Source: Beauveria sp. NWAFU-1 (Eukaryota > Ascomycota > Sordariomycetes > Hypocreales > Cordycipitaceae). From it: a stretch of DNA of 64,000 nt. Location of the stretch: the NCBI GenBank assembly GCA_024472245.1, contig JANBXD010000002.1, positions 3,782,001-3,846,000 of the forward strand, given 5' to 3'. Made by a program: the position numbers and the translations under genes. Below, piece after piece: positions 1-12,224 of the stretch. Numbering within the stretch: the first letter of the stretch is position 1; each line of letters starts with the position of its first letter. The notes under the pieces were generated by a model, which worked only from the letters and a program-made list of their open reading frames with translations, was not told the origin of the DNA and did no database searches.

Positions 1-3000
1 CAGAAGCTTATTGTGGAGTCACAGTGATGATGTCTCGCTTTTTTGCTGTCCATCATTTGCGTCCTAGAGCAACACTTGATCCAGACCCTGGTTTTTTACC
101 AGCTCACCTCTATTTTTGGATTGGGCTCACGGCGCTGTCGAGCGTGACTGCACACCATGGTGCCAGTCGTACATCGCGTAATGTGGGTAAAGGCCTCACA
201 GCGTGCACTCTTCTACACACAATTGTTTTGTCTCTTTTCTCTTCTTCTCGTCGCCTTGATTTCTTCCCGTTGCCCGGGACAGGGCACGTGTTTCTGTCTG
301 TGCCGCGCATGTATTATAAGTTGCGGCCGTCTTTACGCCCCAACGTCATCTGAAGCCGGCAAGTGGCTGTTTTCTTCTCCCCGCTCTCGGCGTGCTAGAT
401 GGCGTTATTTGGGGTGGGAGAGGGTCGCATGACAGGCTGAACGAGTGGGTGGTTGTGCTGTTCGTGCTGGTCATGATGAGCTGGCATGGTTGGATGCGAC
501 GACGACGAGGCTCTGCGAATTTGGCGCAGATGGGCTGATGCAAAAGCTGGGCTAGCGCGGCTACCTACGTCGAATGATTAAATAATTATGCGACGGTACA
601 TAAACTTATCTGGGCAGGCTCAGCCGTGCAGATTGCCGCCTGGTCCGACATTTTTCTTTTCTTTTTTTGCTTTCCTGGTGTCAAGATTTTGTCTCCCACT
701 TGTTGGACCGTCGAGTCGTCTTCAGAGAGGACTCAGGAGACAACGTGCTCCCATATACGCAATGCCAGTGATGATATAGCCCAGGGTGGTGAATGACTTG
801 CATGGCACCGCGCCATGTACAATGAGGGACGTGCATCATAGCTCAAGGGAGTACGGGCTTTCCTGTATTTTGGGATACTCTGATGTTGAGCGTTCTGATG
901 ATTCCCAAAAAAATCTGGTTGGCATCTTTTTTCCATTGAGCGTGATTTGATGCAATGAGCAGGGATGGCTGACCAGGCGCTATCTGAATTAAAAAAGGCC
1001 GCCTTAAGCGGCTGCATGTGCCATGTGGTGCATTGATTGCAGCTGCGACGACAGGGCGACAGGGCAGCCAACCAGAACCCAACCCAGCTCGAGCCTGTGC
1101 AACATGAGCTTCTGCCAAATATAGGCAGCGGATTAAGACCCTGTTGAAACAAAATTACAGAATGATAAAAGAAGGTTTTGGCCATGGGCCTGACGCTTGT
1201 AAGTGGACCGGCAAGTTATGTACAGGCTGAGTACGGATTAGAGTGAAGCCGTAGCGACGGTCAATCAACTCTGCGGGTGAGCGATATAAAGGGGCAGCGG
1301 GTAGTGGAAGCATCATATGGCTGCTTATCGGGGACGAGTCAGAGCGAGTGAGGAGAGCGAGAAATGCGGTGATCTGTTGATGAGTTGGAAGGGAGTCGGT
1401 ACAGAGCATGGTTGATGTGGCGTTGAGAGCGCCACGCGCTGAAAGAGGCGCTGGATGGGCAACTGGCGCAGCCACAGTAGTGTCACGAGAATGGCATACA
1501 ATACAATCCGGTTCACACGTTGACACGCTACATCCTTATCATTGATTTAGGTGGTGGCTACATGGCACGTCACAGTTAGCGCTGAAGGGCCACCGAGTAG
1601 AGGCTGAAAGGCTGGAGGCTGAATGCTAGCTTGCAGCACGGCACTTGAAAGTCGCGCCGATGCTTTTTTTTCCTGTCACGATAGTGATAAGGCGTGGTAT
1701 TGATTTTATACTATTTTTTTGGGATCATGATACCAAGCAGGCAGGGCCGCTTTTATGGTGGCAAATTTCGCTTGCAGCCCGGCCGTTTGCCTCGCGCATC
1801 CCGGAGGCAGCCAGCCCGCCACAACCAGCTGCCAGCCTGCCAGCATTGTCGGGTTCAATTCAATTCTCAATTTTTTGCAACTACCATGTAATTAGCGTGT
1901 CCCTTTTCCCAACCTGCGGGTTCTACCAGTTTTTAGATACTACAAAGATGAGCTAGCCGTTTAAAGTCTAATAATACGGTACGCTAACGCTACCAGCAAA
2001 CTGTCATAGTCTAATAAGCCGCGCCATAAACTGCCCATCCGCCCGCCACCCGCTACCCGCCAAAGTCCTTGTTTGCAAACGCTCAAATCCCGTCCTTCAT
2101 CTTTCTTCACCTCTCATAAGCAATTCACCTTTCCCTAATTCGCCGTACGTGCGGGCGGCCACGCAAAGCTGCCTCGGTGGCTAGCCGTACCAATTCTTCT
2201 GACCTATATTTGCTCTCTTAACCCACCCTCATCTTCTCTCATCTCACTCTTTCTCATCGTGTCTCGCCGGCGCTCCCTGCTTGTGCATCGGCTCCGCTAC
2301 CATCTGCGCGCCTGTCGCATACCAGATCCAGCCCAACGGCACGACCTTTCAGATTTGGCCCCGAGTACGGAGGAGACCTTTCGAAATCTTTGCTCACACT
2401 GCCTGTGCCACGCTTCATCTTGAGACTGCCGACCGCGTCTGTCATCTGGACCCTTTGTGCGCCCGCCGCGGTCTCTGACCGAGCCTACAAACACAGCCAT
2501 CATCGCACCACTGCGACACCACCACTACCGACACCACTCGCACCACTACCACCACCACCACCCGTCCTCCAATTCCGCATCCTTGCAGACACACTAGTAT
2601 TGCACCACTGTATTGGGACGGTCTTTCCGGTCCACGGTCCCGGTCCCTCGGGCACGCTGTCTCAAACGCTCATTTATTTTTATCTCGTCATCCATTGACT
2701 GTTGTCTTGGGCCGAGTTTTTTCGATTCACAATCGGTCGACATCTCCTGCCCGAGTCCAGTGGCGCTGAAAGTGCGACACAGCAACACAACCCACAATCG
2801 CCAAGGTCTGCACTGCCTGCCTCAACCTCTGCCGCTTGACACATTTTCCTTTGCGCTGCGCAATCCCGACAACCCTCGAACCTGACCATTATTTACCTAC
2901 GAATAGCCTAATCGTTCCGATCTGCCCTCCTTTTCCCACCACATCTGGGTCTCGACCTCAAAAAATCTATCAGCCTGCCTTTTGCCTCGACAAATCCTGG

Positions 3001-3581
3001 CCTAGACCTGCAGCGGCTTGACCTTGTGTCACCATTTCCGGAAAACGTGCCGGCTTTGCAACCCGTCCATTCGACGGTCCATCCTTGCCTGCCCTACAAG
3101 GGTCTTTTTCTTTTTCTAGTGGCAGCCGCGACTCCCTGAACAACGCAACCGAAAATCGCCTGGACACCAACGCCCACCGTCTCGACAAACACACCATTTG
3201 AGTACAATTTGGTTACTTACTGCTGTGCTTCTGTGGCGCGCAGCTTTTCCACTTTGCCATATTTAATCTGCTTGTTCTCGTCCGGTTCCAACGGAGCTAC
3301 CACTTCTCACCTCGGACAGTCAAACCTCCAACCGTTACTCACATAGCCGCGGTCCTTCGTGCGCATTTTCACACTTCTACTATATACGGATACGCCTAAG
3401 TCAATCATGATTTTTGCCCTTGCTCATACTCTCCTGTCTCTCGACTGGACCTTGGCTTAGATCTTGCCGATACCACGACTTTACTTTGGCCGCCCATTTA
3501 CCGGCCAAAGTATATTCTCGGCTGTCATTTCGTCTACGCACTCGCCCCTCTGCATATTCTCGACTTCAATCGCTCGCAGCA
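1..3581. other. Intergenic region and leader upstream of TRK
   Basis: I see no gene here. Open frames are short, overlap on both strands and resemble no family. From about 2040 to 3400 the plus strand is rich in C and T, with many CACC/CCAC/TCTC runs and few purine tracts. This is typical of fungal promoters and 5' leaders, so it probably contains the promoter and a long untranslated leader of the potassium transporter gene that follows. The frame of that gene is open upstream to 3414, but only from a TTG codon. Confidence 0.5.
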
Positions 3582-6395
3582 ATGCTGGACAACTTTCGCA
3601 GTAATGTCTGGGCGCAGCTCAAGGCTATTAAGCCCGCCTTTGTGTCCAAGAACCCTCACTTCAACTTTATCACCACACACTACTTTTGGATCGTTGGCGC
3701 TACCATAGTCGGCTCAATATGCATCTACGCTGGTGGCAAAGGCCATCTAGCTTATATTGACGCCTTGCTTTTCGCCAGCGGCGCAAACACACAAGCCGGT
3801 CTGAATCCAGTGGACGTAAACCTTCTCAACACCTTTCAACAGGTCGTCATATACGTTCTCGTCATGATGTCCAACCCAATCACACTTCATGGATCAGTCG
3901 TCTTTCTGCGCATTTACTGGTTCGAAAAGCGTTTTCAGGGGTGGGTCCGTGAGGTTCGCAGCCGCCGTCCCAATCTGACCAAGTCCAAATCCCAAACTGT
4001 CAATGAGGTGCACAGAGCCGAGGAGGGTGTCAATGGCCGTCACATCACTGTGGTGCCAGCCAATGGAAAGGCTCAGCGGATGACAAATGATGGTATTCTC
4101 ATTGACAGCGCAGGCAGCGCGCTTCCCGATCCTCCTCATCGCGGCAACGAGGACAGTAGTACTACTACCACCGCAACTGACAGCCCAATTACGGCTACGC
4201 CAGGCTACTCGCATCATACCCAAGATAGTGACGATGGATTGCCGTCAACGCATGGAACTGCCACCCCTGTTGCGGAGCTGCATGCTCGTGCTGACAGCGC
4301 GGGAGAGCACATGCATGGCCCCACAGCCATTACCTTTGCTGATACTGTCAAAAGAAGTGATGGTTTAGAAGAAGACGCTACAGCGTTTGCTCAGAGACGT
4401 CCCAACGCCCAGCACATTGCCATTTTGGAGCGTCAGCGCAACGAGGATGACAACGATGTTCTTCGCATTCCCGGTCCTCGTGACATTGAACGAGGGCAGG
4501 TGCCCACTCGCTTGGAGGAGTTTGAACGCGACGAAACGCTTGGTTCTCGGGCCACTCGGGTAACCAGCAATCCCACTTCAAAATTCTCTCAAGCCGAAGG
4601 GTCATACCAGGGTCTTCGGGGCCGCCACCCAACCATCACCATTGCAGAGCCCGAACGACGACCTCAAGAGGAAGTGTCAGACGATGTCAAGGCATTTACG
4701 GGCGCTCTTGACGCTTTTCGCTTCAGAAAACCACGCATATTCAACAAAAGCGGGCAAAGCACCCATCACGAAGACGAACAAGAACAACCGCCCAGACCTA
4801 CACGCACTTGGACGCTGGAACGCATTCGATCAGCTTTGCACCGCGATTCGGGCAAGATTGAAGACATGCCGTATCTCAGCTACACCCCAACCATGGCCAG
4901 AAACTCCAACTTCGTCGGTCTTACGCTTGAGCAGCGTGAAGAGCTGGGTGGTATCGAATACCGCTCCTTGCGTACTCTTGCTTTTGTTCTCCTCGGGTAC
5001 TTTTGGGGCTTTCAACTTTTCGGTCTTGTGACACTGCTACCTTTTATTCTGCACAACGAATACTACGGCAAAATCGTTGAGGGCAATGGCATTTCCAGAA
5101 TCTGGTGGGGCTTCTTCACTCCCAATGTCAGCTTTATGGATGTTGGCTTTACCTTGACACCCGACAGCATGAACTCTTTCGTCAAGTCCGAGTATGTTTT
5201 GATGATTATGTGTTTTCTCATCATTCTCGGCAACACCGGCTTTCCCATCATGCTGCGCTTCATTATTTGGGTGCTCACAAAGATTGTTCCGAGACGCTCC
5301 GGCCTCTGGGAGGAGCTCAAGTTCCTTCTGGACCATCCTCGTCGGTGTTTCACACTTCTTTTCCCGTCTGGACCAAATTGGTGGCTATTTTGGATTCTCA
5401 TTTCGCTCAACGCAATAGATTTGCTCTTCTTCATTGTCTTGGATTTGGGCAAGGAGCCCATTAGCCAGCTGCCTCTGCACAACAGAGTTGTCGTTGGACT
5501 TTTTCAAGCCGCCTCAACGAGAACTGCAGGCTTTTCAGCTGTCAGTCTGAGTGAACTCCATCCGGCCATGCCTGTCATGTACATGATCATGATGTACATT
5601 TCCGTCTTTCCCATTGCCATCTCCATTCGCCGAACCAACGTGTACGAAGAAAAGTCTCTGGGTGTCTACGACCACAATGAAGGCGCGGAGCAGGAAGCGA
5701 GTGCTCTCTCTTATGTTGGCACGCATTTGCGCCGACAGCTCTCCTTCGATCTGTGGTTTGTCTTCCTGGGCTTCTTCATCCTCTGCATCTCAGAGGGCTC
5801 GAAAATTCAAGCTAAACGCTTTGACGTGTTTTCGGTCTTGTTCGAAGTCGTCAGTGCCTACGGTACTGTTGGGTTGAGTATGGGTGCTGTAGGTATCAAC
5901 GCGTCTCTATGCAGTCAGTTTTCCGTCGTTGGGAAGCTCATTATCGCTGCTTTGCAGATCCGTGGTCGTCACCGTGGTCTGCCGTATGGCCTAGACAAGG
6001 CTGTGCTTCTCCCTAGCGAGGCGCGCTTCAAGAAGGAGGCTGAGGAAGCTGAAGCAGTTCTGGCACGTATGGGCACAGCGCCCACAGCGACAAGTACAGG
6101 ACTTCAGAGACTACCCAGTGTTGCGCGCGGGCGCACCATGAGCAGAGGTAGAGACTCCAACATCATTGCCAAGTTCCTACACCCTGGTCCCGTGGTCCAA
6201 CGTGACCCTGGTCCTGCGCGACAGCGAAGCCGATCCAACGACTCTCACGCGCTGACTTTGGAGCGCAATCGCACATACACGGCGCCACAAGCAGACGCGG
6301 AAGAGGAGCTGGAGCGGCTGGCCAGTGGCCAATCGTCGAAGCAAATGCAGCCAATGCGCGCCGAAACGAGTCAACGTACTCCTTGGAGGCCATAG
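3582..6395 (+). CDS. TRK1: TRK-family potassium transporter
   Basis: A 937-residue plasma-membrane potassium uptake protein of the fungal TRK/HKT superfamily. It is a single exon. I chose the ATG at 3582 (MLDNFRSN) because the upstream open stretch has no earlier ATG. The four pore-loop regions expected of TRK proteins can be seen: SGANTQAGLN near the N-terminus, TLTPDSMNSF, TRTAGFSAVS and YGTVGLSMG, each with a selectivity-filter glycine or an equivalent residue. Between the first and second pore units lies a hydrophilic insert of over 300 residues, rich in Ser, Thr, Asp and Glu, as in yeast Trk1. The C-terminal tail after the last membrane segment is charged and has Arg-rich patches. The insert and tail are probably cytosolic and regulatory. 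The gene converges with the VPS9-domain gene 513 bp downstream. Confidence 0.95.
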   Translation: MLDNFRSNVWAQLKAIKPAFVSKNPHFNFITTHYFWIVGATIVGSICIYAGGKGHLAYIDALLFASGANTQAGLNPVDVNLLNTFQQVVIYVLVMMSNPITLHGSVVFLRIYWFEKRFQGWVREVRSRRPNLTKSKSQTVNEVHRAEEGVNGRHITVVPANGKAQRMTNDGILIDSAGSALPDPPHRGNEDSSTTTTATDSPITATPGYSHHTQDSDDGLPSTHGTATPVAELHARADSAGEHMHGPTAITFADTVKRSDGLEEDATAFAQRRPNAQHIAILERQRNEDDNDVLRIPGPRDIERGQVPTRLEEFERDETLGSRATRVTSNPTSKFSQAEGSYQGLRGRHPTITIAEPERRPQEEVSDDVKAFTGALDAFRFRKPRIFNKSGQSTHHEDEQEQPPRPTRTWTLERIRSALHRDSGKIEDMPYLSYTPTMARNSNFVGLTLEQREELGGIEYRSLRTLAFVLLGYFWGFQLFGLVTLLPFILHNEYYGKIVEGNGISRIWWGFFTPNVSFMDVGFTLTPDSMNSFVKSEYVLMIMCFLIILGNTGFPIMLRFIIWVLTKIVPRRSGLWEELKFLLDHPRRCFTLLFPSGPNWWLFWILISLNAIDLLFFIVLDLGKEPISQLPLHNRVVVGLFQAASTRTAGFSAVSLSELHPAMPVMYMIMMYISVFPIAISIRRTNVYEEKSLGVYDHNEGAEQEASALSYVGTHLRRQLSFDLWFVFLGFFILCISEGSKIQAKRFDVFSVLFEVVSAYGTVGLSMGAVGINASLCSQFSVVGKLIIAALQIRGRHRGLPYGLDKAVLLPSEARFKKEAEEAEAVLARMGTAPTATSTGLQRLPSVARGRTMSRGRDSNIIAKFLHPGPVVQRDPGPARQRSRSNDSHALTLERNRTYTAPQADAEEELERLASGQSSKQMQPMRAETSQRTPWRP

Positions 6396-6908
6396 CGGTT
6401 ACATCTTTTTCATTCATTGACATGTCCATCTCATTATAGACTTTGCTGTCACTCGGGCGTTTTTCTACCTCGCAGCAAATGTACAGCAACAGCGCGATTG
6501 CAGACGCAAACCTAGCGGGTTTCTTATAGACGGTAGCTAGCGGTGTTCTTATTTTATTTGTTTCTATTTCTTGCATTGGGAACAGGAGGCGCTTCTTGAC
6601 TTTGGCTTATCAGAGAGTACCTTGTCCGCTAGTACAATACCAGCCAGATGTAAAATTACATAATATGATTAATTTGTTTATATTAAGAAACAAGGCAGGC
6701 CTCCTTTACTGGTGATTGAGCATGTTGCTACATTGAATCCCAGTACAATGTCAAAATTCCAGCACGTAACGAACAGAAAAGCTTCTAGTATTGTCGTCAA
6801 AAATGTACATGTTAGTCTAGACACACTTTCCATACCCTCCGTTTGTTTACGGCATGGATAGATCAGAGAAAGAGAGAAGAAAGAGGAGACAAAGAAAAGA
6901 GTGGCACT
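6396..6908. other. Convergent 3' intergenic region
   Basis: These 513 bases lie between two genes that end towards each other. The sequence is AT-rich around 6640-6700 and probably holds both 3' untranslated regions and poly(A) sites. I see no coding sequence. Confidence 0.5.
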
Positions 6909-9349
6909 TTATTTATCCTCGAATGCGTCTAGATTCTTCAACGCCCCCGCCAGCCGCCGATAGTCGCGCAAGAGATCCAGCACCTCGCCGAGACGCAACT
7001 CGCCTGGGGTGCTAATCTCCATAAAGCGCTTGTTCGGAGGCGCAATCTTGGGGATGGGCTTGGGCGGCAGCGCGGCGGCCAGGTCTGGAAATGCCTTGTG
7101 ATGTATTCATGTTAGCAATCACTTTTTTCTCTGCTTCTTCTTCTTCTGCTTCTTCTTGATTATCCCGTGTTTCCAATTGTCGTTGCTACAACTGTATACG
7201 TGGATTCAGGGTATCATTGAAGTGCGGGGAAGGGACTTACTATGCTCAAGTCGCCGCCGTCTTCTACCTTGTTGTTGTTGCTGCCGCCGTCCTTGGTCAC
7301 CGCTGCAGGGGGCGGCGGGGTCGAGGCCGCCGCGCGACCGAAGCCGCGGAAGCCCATGCTCGGGAGGCGCGCCATCGGGTTGAAGCTGCTGCCGAGGCTG
7401 CGCACCTGGTCCAGCATGGCGGCGCCCTGCTGCTGCGCGGCGCCCGCCACCGTCGTCGTGGTTGTCGTCGTCGTCGTGGTTGTCAGTGGCGGCGGCGGCG
7501 GCGGCGGCGGCGCGCCGTTGCCGTTTGCGAATTCCACCTTTTTAAGGGAGCTCGCGGTGCTGCGGCGGCTACGCGTGCTGTCTGCGCTGGGATCGCGGCG
7601 GCCGCCGATGAGGGTCAGGACCGCCGAGTCGCGGCGGGGCGTTGAGACGACGGCGCCGCCGTCCTCTGCTATGGTGTCGACGCTGGCGGCATCGTCGTCG
7701 TCGCCGAGCGGCGGTGTGCTGACGAGCTTTCGGGCGTCGTCGAGGGTGCGCGGCACGACAATGGACTCCTTGGGCGCGGCCTGCTGGCGCTCGCGCAGCT
7801 TGCCGACGAGGAACGAGTAGCTCTCGCCGAGGCTGTTCGAGATTGTCTGCAGACCCTGATCAGCGGTGCTGAGGACGGCGCCGCTGGCGACGCCAAAGGC
7901 CTGCGCGGGCGTGTTAACGAGGTCGCTGAGGCGGCGGTTGCGCAACACCGCGGCGGGCTTGAGCCCCCCCGACGATGCGGCGGGCTTGGCGGCGGTGGCA
8001 GTTTCTTTGCTAGTCTCGGTGGTTCCTTGGGTGTAGGCTGGCGGGAATGTTTCCGGTCTAGAGGTGGTTTCGCCGGCGGCGGCGGCGGCGCCCTTGGGCG
8101 GGCCCGAGGGGTGCTCGTCGTCCCGGAGGGTCGACAGGTCGACAGTCTCGAGGAAGCTGATGGCGGCCTCGAAATTTGTCAGGCAGTAGGCGGCCTCGCC
8201 GGTGAGCTTGGGCTCCCAGCGGAAGCGCTGCATGAAGTGAAGGTCGCTGATGGCGTGCAGGTGCGCGGGCGGGAGCGTGATGAGCGTGTAGATGAGCATG
8301 GGCATGATCTCGTCGGCCGATGCCGACGGCTGGAAGCGCGACAGCGTGTCGACGATGCTCTTGTGCACGGCCTTGAGGTGGTTGATCTTGCCGAGGGGAT
8401 AGTGCGACGAGCTCATTGCGACGAGCTCGCGGCGCGCGGGCTCGAGCGACGTGCGAATCTCCTCGTCGCGGAACGAGGGCGCCGACCCGTCTTTAGTGTC
8501 GTCGCTGTCATCTTGACCGAGGTCGATGCCGAGATCTGTCAGACCAATGTTGACGAGCGCCAGCGCGGCCGTCTTGGACCGCAGCTTGTCGTCTTGCGCC
8601 TCGTCTTGCGTGCTCCGGTGGCGGTATAACCGGCCATAGATGGCCTCGCACAGGCGCCGCTCCGCGGCCTCCTCGATGCGACCCTTTTTTGCCTCGAGCG
8701 CCTTGCGTGCCCTTTTCCGGTCCGCGAGCTCGTCGGCGGTAATCATTTGCTGTTCGGCCTCGGCCTTGAGGAGCTTGCTGTCCTTGGACTTGAGTGATGC
8801 GGTGCGGGCGCGTAACCGGCTGGCTGCGGAGGATATTGAAGAGGAAGAGGGACTCGGCGAGGGGCCACGACGCTGCCGCGTCGCCAACGCGCTGATGTGA
8901 GTCTGGACGTGAGAGGAAGCTAGGGCGTAGAAATCTTGAAAGAGCTGAGACAGCTTGTCTATATTGGGTGGCGTGGAATGAACCTTGGCACTCAGAGATT
9001 CAATGAAGCTGCGAGGAGGAATGGTTAGTCTTGGCTGTCCAGCTCTTACAAGTCGCTCCGGCCGGGGATTCTACCTATCTGTAAGGGTGACGAGCTCAAT
9101 AGGCAGCTCGTCGAGGTCAACGGAGCTTCTGCCCGTGTCGGCCGTCTCGTCGTGGTCTTCTGCATCCTCGGACGTCTCAAAGGCATCGGGCCGCTGGGTG
9201 GCACCGTCATTCTGAAAGGTGTGGGCGCGCTTCGGCAGCTGTGTGCTCGCGCTCGTCTGGCGGCTCTGCGGTGCATCGTGCGAGTTGACCCGGGTGGCAG
9301 CCGGCTTGCTGGAGGAAACTGGGAGGTCGGAGCTAGCAGTAGAAGCCAT
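6909..9349 (-). CDS. VPS9-domain Rab5-type exchange factor
   Basis: A 742-residue protein with a VPS9 domain, which activates Rab5/Vps21-type GTPases by GDP release in endosomal traffic. There are three exons: 9349-9075, 9008-7241 and 7094-6909. The first intron is 66 nt (GTAGAA donor, CTAAC branch site, CGCAG acceptor). The second is 145 nt (GTAAGT donor, ACAAG acceptor). The VPS9 core lies in the middle and includes ADEIMPMLIYTLITLPP and GEAAYCLTNFEAAISFLE. The C-terminal half is low complexity, with poly-Pro and poly-Thr tracts encoded by GGC and GTC repeats near 7460-7515, and ends in a short conserved-looking exon (PNKRFMEIST). No CUE domain is visible, so it resembles yeast Muk1 more than Vps9. 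The last exon would be missed by an open-frame search alone. Confidence 0.85.
7453..7516. repeat. Trinucleotide tracts (GTC/GTT)n and (GGC)n
   Basis: A run of GTCGTCGTGG-type triplets is followed by about nine GGC triplets. Both lie inside exon 2 of the VPS9-domain gene and encode poly-Thr and poly-Pro on the minus strand. The tract is likely to vary in length between strains. Confidence 0.8.
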
Positions 9350-10266
9350 CTCGGCGCGTCATTCGGAGGGAGAGAGGGTCGCTGCGGAGTGCCCGGGGCG
9401 CCCAGGTCGTTTGTTATCGGGAGGGCACGGGGACGCTGCTGTGTCGGCAGACTGCTTCCACGTGGGCGGGTAATCTTGAAGAGGCAAATCGTCGTGGTGT
9501 GATGAGCAAGAGTTGGATGAGCAGCCGCAGGGAGTGGGAGCCACGCACGCGACTTTGGGCGGCGGCCTGCTGGCTGGCGCAGCTGTCGCAGACTTGCGTC
9601 AGAAGTCGTGTCTGCGGTGGGGAGGGGGAATGAGTAAGGTGCTAGAAGACAGAAACTCGGTTTTCTTCTTTGCAGAGGTCTATGCTCTTTTTTTTTTTTT
9701 TTTGCTTTTGTTCTTCTGTTTGATTCTTGATTTGTCTGGTTCAATGAAGCGGAGATTAAGCCAAAGGGAGTGAGTGACATGAAGCTAGACAAACTGCGTG
9801 GTCAATCACCTCAAGATCGTGGGTTGGCCGCTAACATAATGCACTAGTTACTGGGGTGCTGGGGTCCGGGGTGCTACAGTACGCTAATGATAGCACTACT
9901 TAGCGCGCCATGCCCGAGATGTAGCAATAAAAGAGGCTGACTAGACAAGTTTAAGAACTGGAAAAATTAAGTTGCGATGAACATCTAGAACACAGGATCA
10001 GTAGGAATTCTGTGGCACTCAAGCGGCATCTGTACCGAAAAGGCTGCTTGCATCTTTGGCCGCGCTCTGGCGGCTCTTTAGCTCTACCAGTACAAGTGTG
10101 ATGGTATATGCAAACAGATGAGCGAAAAAAAACCAGCACAAAATGAGCCAGAATACGTCCTCAAAACTTTGATTGACTTCAAACGAGAAGCGTCAAGATA
10201 CAGACCCGCCTCAAGCAGCGTGACTACAGAACTACTGCACAAGAGCGCAACAGCCCAGCTCCCTTT
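9350..10266. other. Intergenic region, promoter of the VPS9-domain gene
   Basis: This holds the 5' region of the minus-strand VPS9-domain gene and the 3' region of the acyl-CoA synthetase gene. A run of 16 T lies at 9688-9703. The long open frame on the minus strand at 9046-9792 runs in a different phase from the gene and looks like translated leader rather than a protein. Confidence 0.5.
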
Positions 10267-12224
10267 CTAAACAGACTTGCGGCCATTCCTTGCCCACTCG
10301 CGCAAGTCATTCTTCTTAATCTTGCCCGTGCTCGTCTTTGGCAGGTCCGGCACCACCTCGACCTCCTTGGGCACCATGAAGCGGCTAATGGCGGCGTTTC
10401 CGCGGGCCCAGGCAATCAGATCCGCGCCCTGCATCGACTTGCCCTCGCGGACGGTAATGTACGCCTTGGGCACCTCGCCCCATTGCGTGCTGGGCACGGC
10501 CACGACGCCGCACTCGAGCACGTCGGGGTGCTGCACCAGCATGCTCTCGAGCGCCACCGAGGAAATGTTCTCGCCGCCCGAGATGATGATGTCCTTGGCG
10601 CGGTCGAGGATCTGCGCGCTGCCGTCGGGGTGCCAGACGGCGAGGTCGCCCGAGTGGAGGGCGCCGCCGGCAAAGAGCTTGTGGCTGGCGGCGGCGTCCT
10701 TGTAGTACTCCTTGGCGCAAATGTTGCCGAAAAAGACAATCTCGCCAATCTCTTTGCCGTCCTTGGCCACGTCGATGAGTACATTCTCGGGTTGGTCCGG
10801 CTTGATGATGCGGATGGGTAGGCTGGTGATGAAGCCGTGCCCTTGACGTGCCATCTTGGCGTACTTTTCCGCTGGCGGAAGGCTGTCCCATTCAGGCAGC
10901 GTATAGCACTTGGTTATTGGGCCATACGTTTCTTTTTCGAGTCAGTAAACACATATCAATGCAGTATTGAGCAGCGGCCAGACTTACCAGTCATTCCGTA
11001 GACGTGTACAGGTATCAGGTTCAGGTTGCTCTGCCCCAATCCCGTCAGTTATTCAATTCAGCCGTCTTCGCTTCCCATCTAGTAACGTACCATTTGCTCA
11101 AACAAGTGACCAGTGGGTGGGCTAGCCGCAACAGTCACTCGAACTGGTTGCGGCAGCTTGGTGGCCTCTTTGGCAGCCACCAGCAACGTGTTGACAGTCG
11201 GGGCCGCGTTGAAGTGCGTGACGCCCTCGTCCTTGAGAAGGCGCCAGATGATGGGGTAGTCAATCTTGCGCAAGCAGACATTGACACCTCGCACCGCGAC
11301 AACAGACCAGGGAAACGTCCATCCGCAAGCATGAAACCTAGCTTCAGTCAGTACGCGCGCGCGCGCAGCTGAGCTGCTTGAACCCAAACGGCGTCGACTT
11401 ACATGGGCAGCGTCCACAGGTATTTGCAGCGGCCCTGGTTCAGACCAGACTCGATGATGTTTGCGACGGCGGCGAGGTAGGCTCCTCGGTGAGTGTAGAC
11501 GACGCCTTTGGGTTTGGAGGTCGTTCCAGAGGTAAAGGGGATGGCGAGCATGTCATCTTCATTTTCTGCGTGTGCGTGAAGGCCAGCCCAGCCTTTGGCG
11601 CCTTGCTCGGCATCGTAGGCAAGGCCTTCCATGACAGCTTGGTTGTATTGGCCTGCTTGCGGGCCGGTAACAACGTCGGTATCCTGTAGCCCAGGTTGTT
11701 AGCTTGAGCAAAACGCCCCCCCCCCCCAGGTAGTCTCTTTTCCTTTTACATACATTATCCACAATGATTGGAACTTTGCTGTGTTTGGATCTGTAGGCAC
11801 TTAAAAGATCCTCGAACTCCTTGTCCACAATGATGGAGTCCACCTCGGCAAACTCAAAGACGTAGGCAATGTCATCAGGCTTGAGGCGGTAATTTGCGGG
11901 AACAATGACGCCGCCGGCGGCCACGATGCCGTACAGCGACTCCAGGAACGCGGGCGTGTTGGGTGCGAGAATGCCGACTCGTTTCAGGCCGTGCTTCTTG
12001 AGGTGATACGCCAGACCGCGGGCACGATCAGCCGTCTGTTGGTAGGAGCGGCGGATGCCGACGCCGTTGGCGGTGATGTGGACGACGGCGTCGGCATTGG
12101 GCTCAATGGAAGCGGCGCGCTCCAGGAAAATCGTCGGCGACAGGTGGTGAATATGCGCCGGAGGCGGCGCGGCGGGCAAGAGATGATTGAGGATGGACCG
12201 GATGCGCGACGGAGGGCCGGACAT
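10267..12224 (-). CDS. AMP-forming acyl-CoA synthetase / CoA ligase
   Basis: A 568-residue member of the adenylate-forming (ANL) superfamily, which activates a carboxylic acid to acyl-AMP and then to acyl-CoA. There are five exons: 12224-11754, 11683-11403, 11337-11091, 11030-10988 and 10931-10267. Introns are 56-70 nt, and the fourth exon is only 43 nt. Phases agree at every join. Family motifs are complete: TSGTTSKPKG (residues 208-217, ATP-binding loop), YGMTETYGP (rebuilt across an intron), LHSGDLAVWHPDG, DRAKDIIISGGENIS (ending near 471) and PKTSTGK, with the catalytic Lys near 551. The start is the ATG of MSGPPSRIRS; the upstream in-frame extension has only TTG. The C-terminus GRKSV is not a PTS1 signal. 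The substrate cannot be read from sequence; short- or medium-chain or aromatic acids are possible. Confidence 0.9.

Noticed and set aside
8027..8629. 200-codon plus-strand frame
   Set aside because: Antisense to the VPS9-domain exon. No domain pattern and no promoter-like upstream.
9046..9792. 248-codon minus-strand frame overlapping VPS9 exon 1
   Set aside because: The frame differs from the joined exon series, and its sequence is low-complexity leader. The frame starting at 9349 joins cleanly to exon 2 instead.
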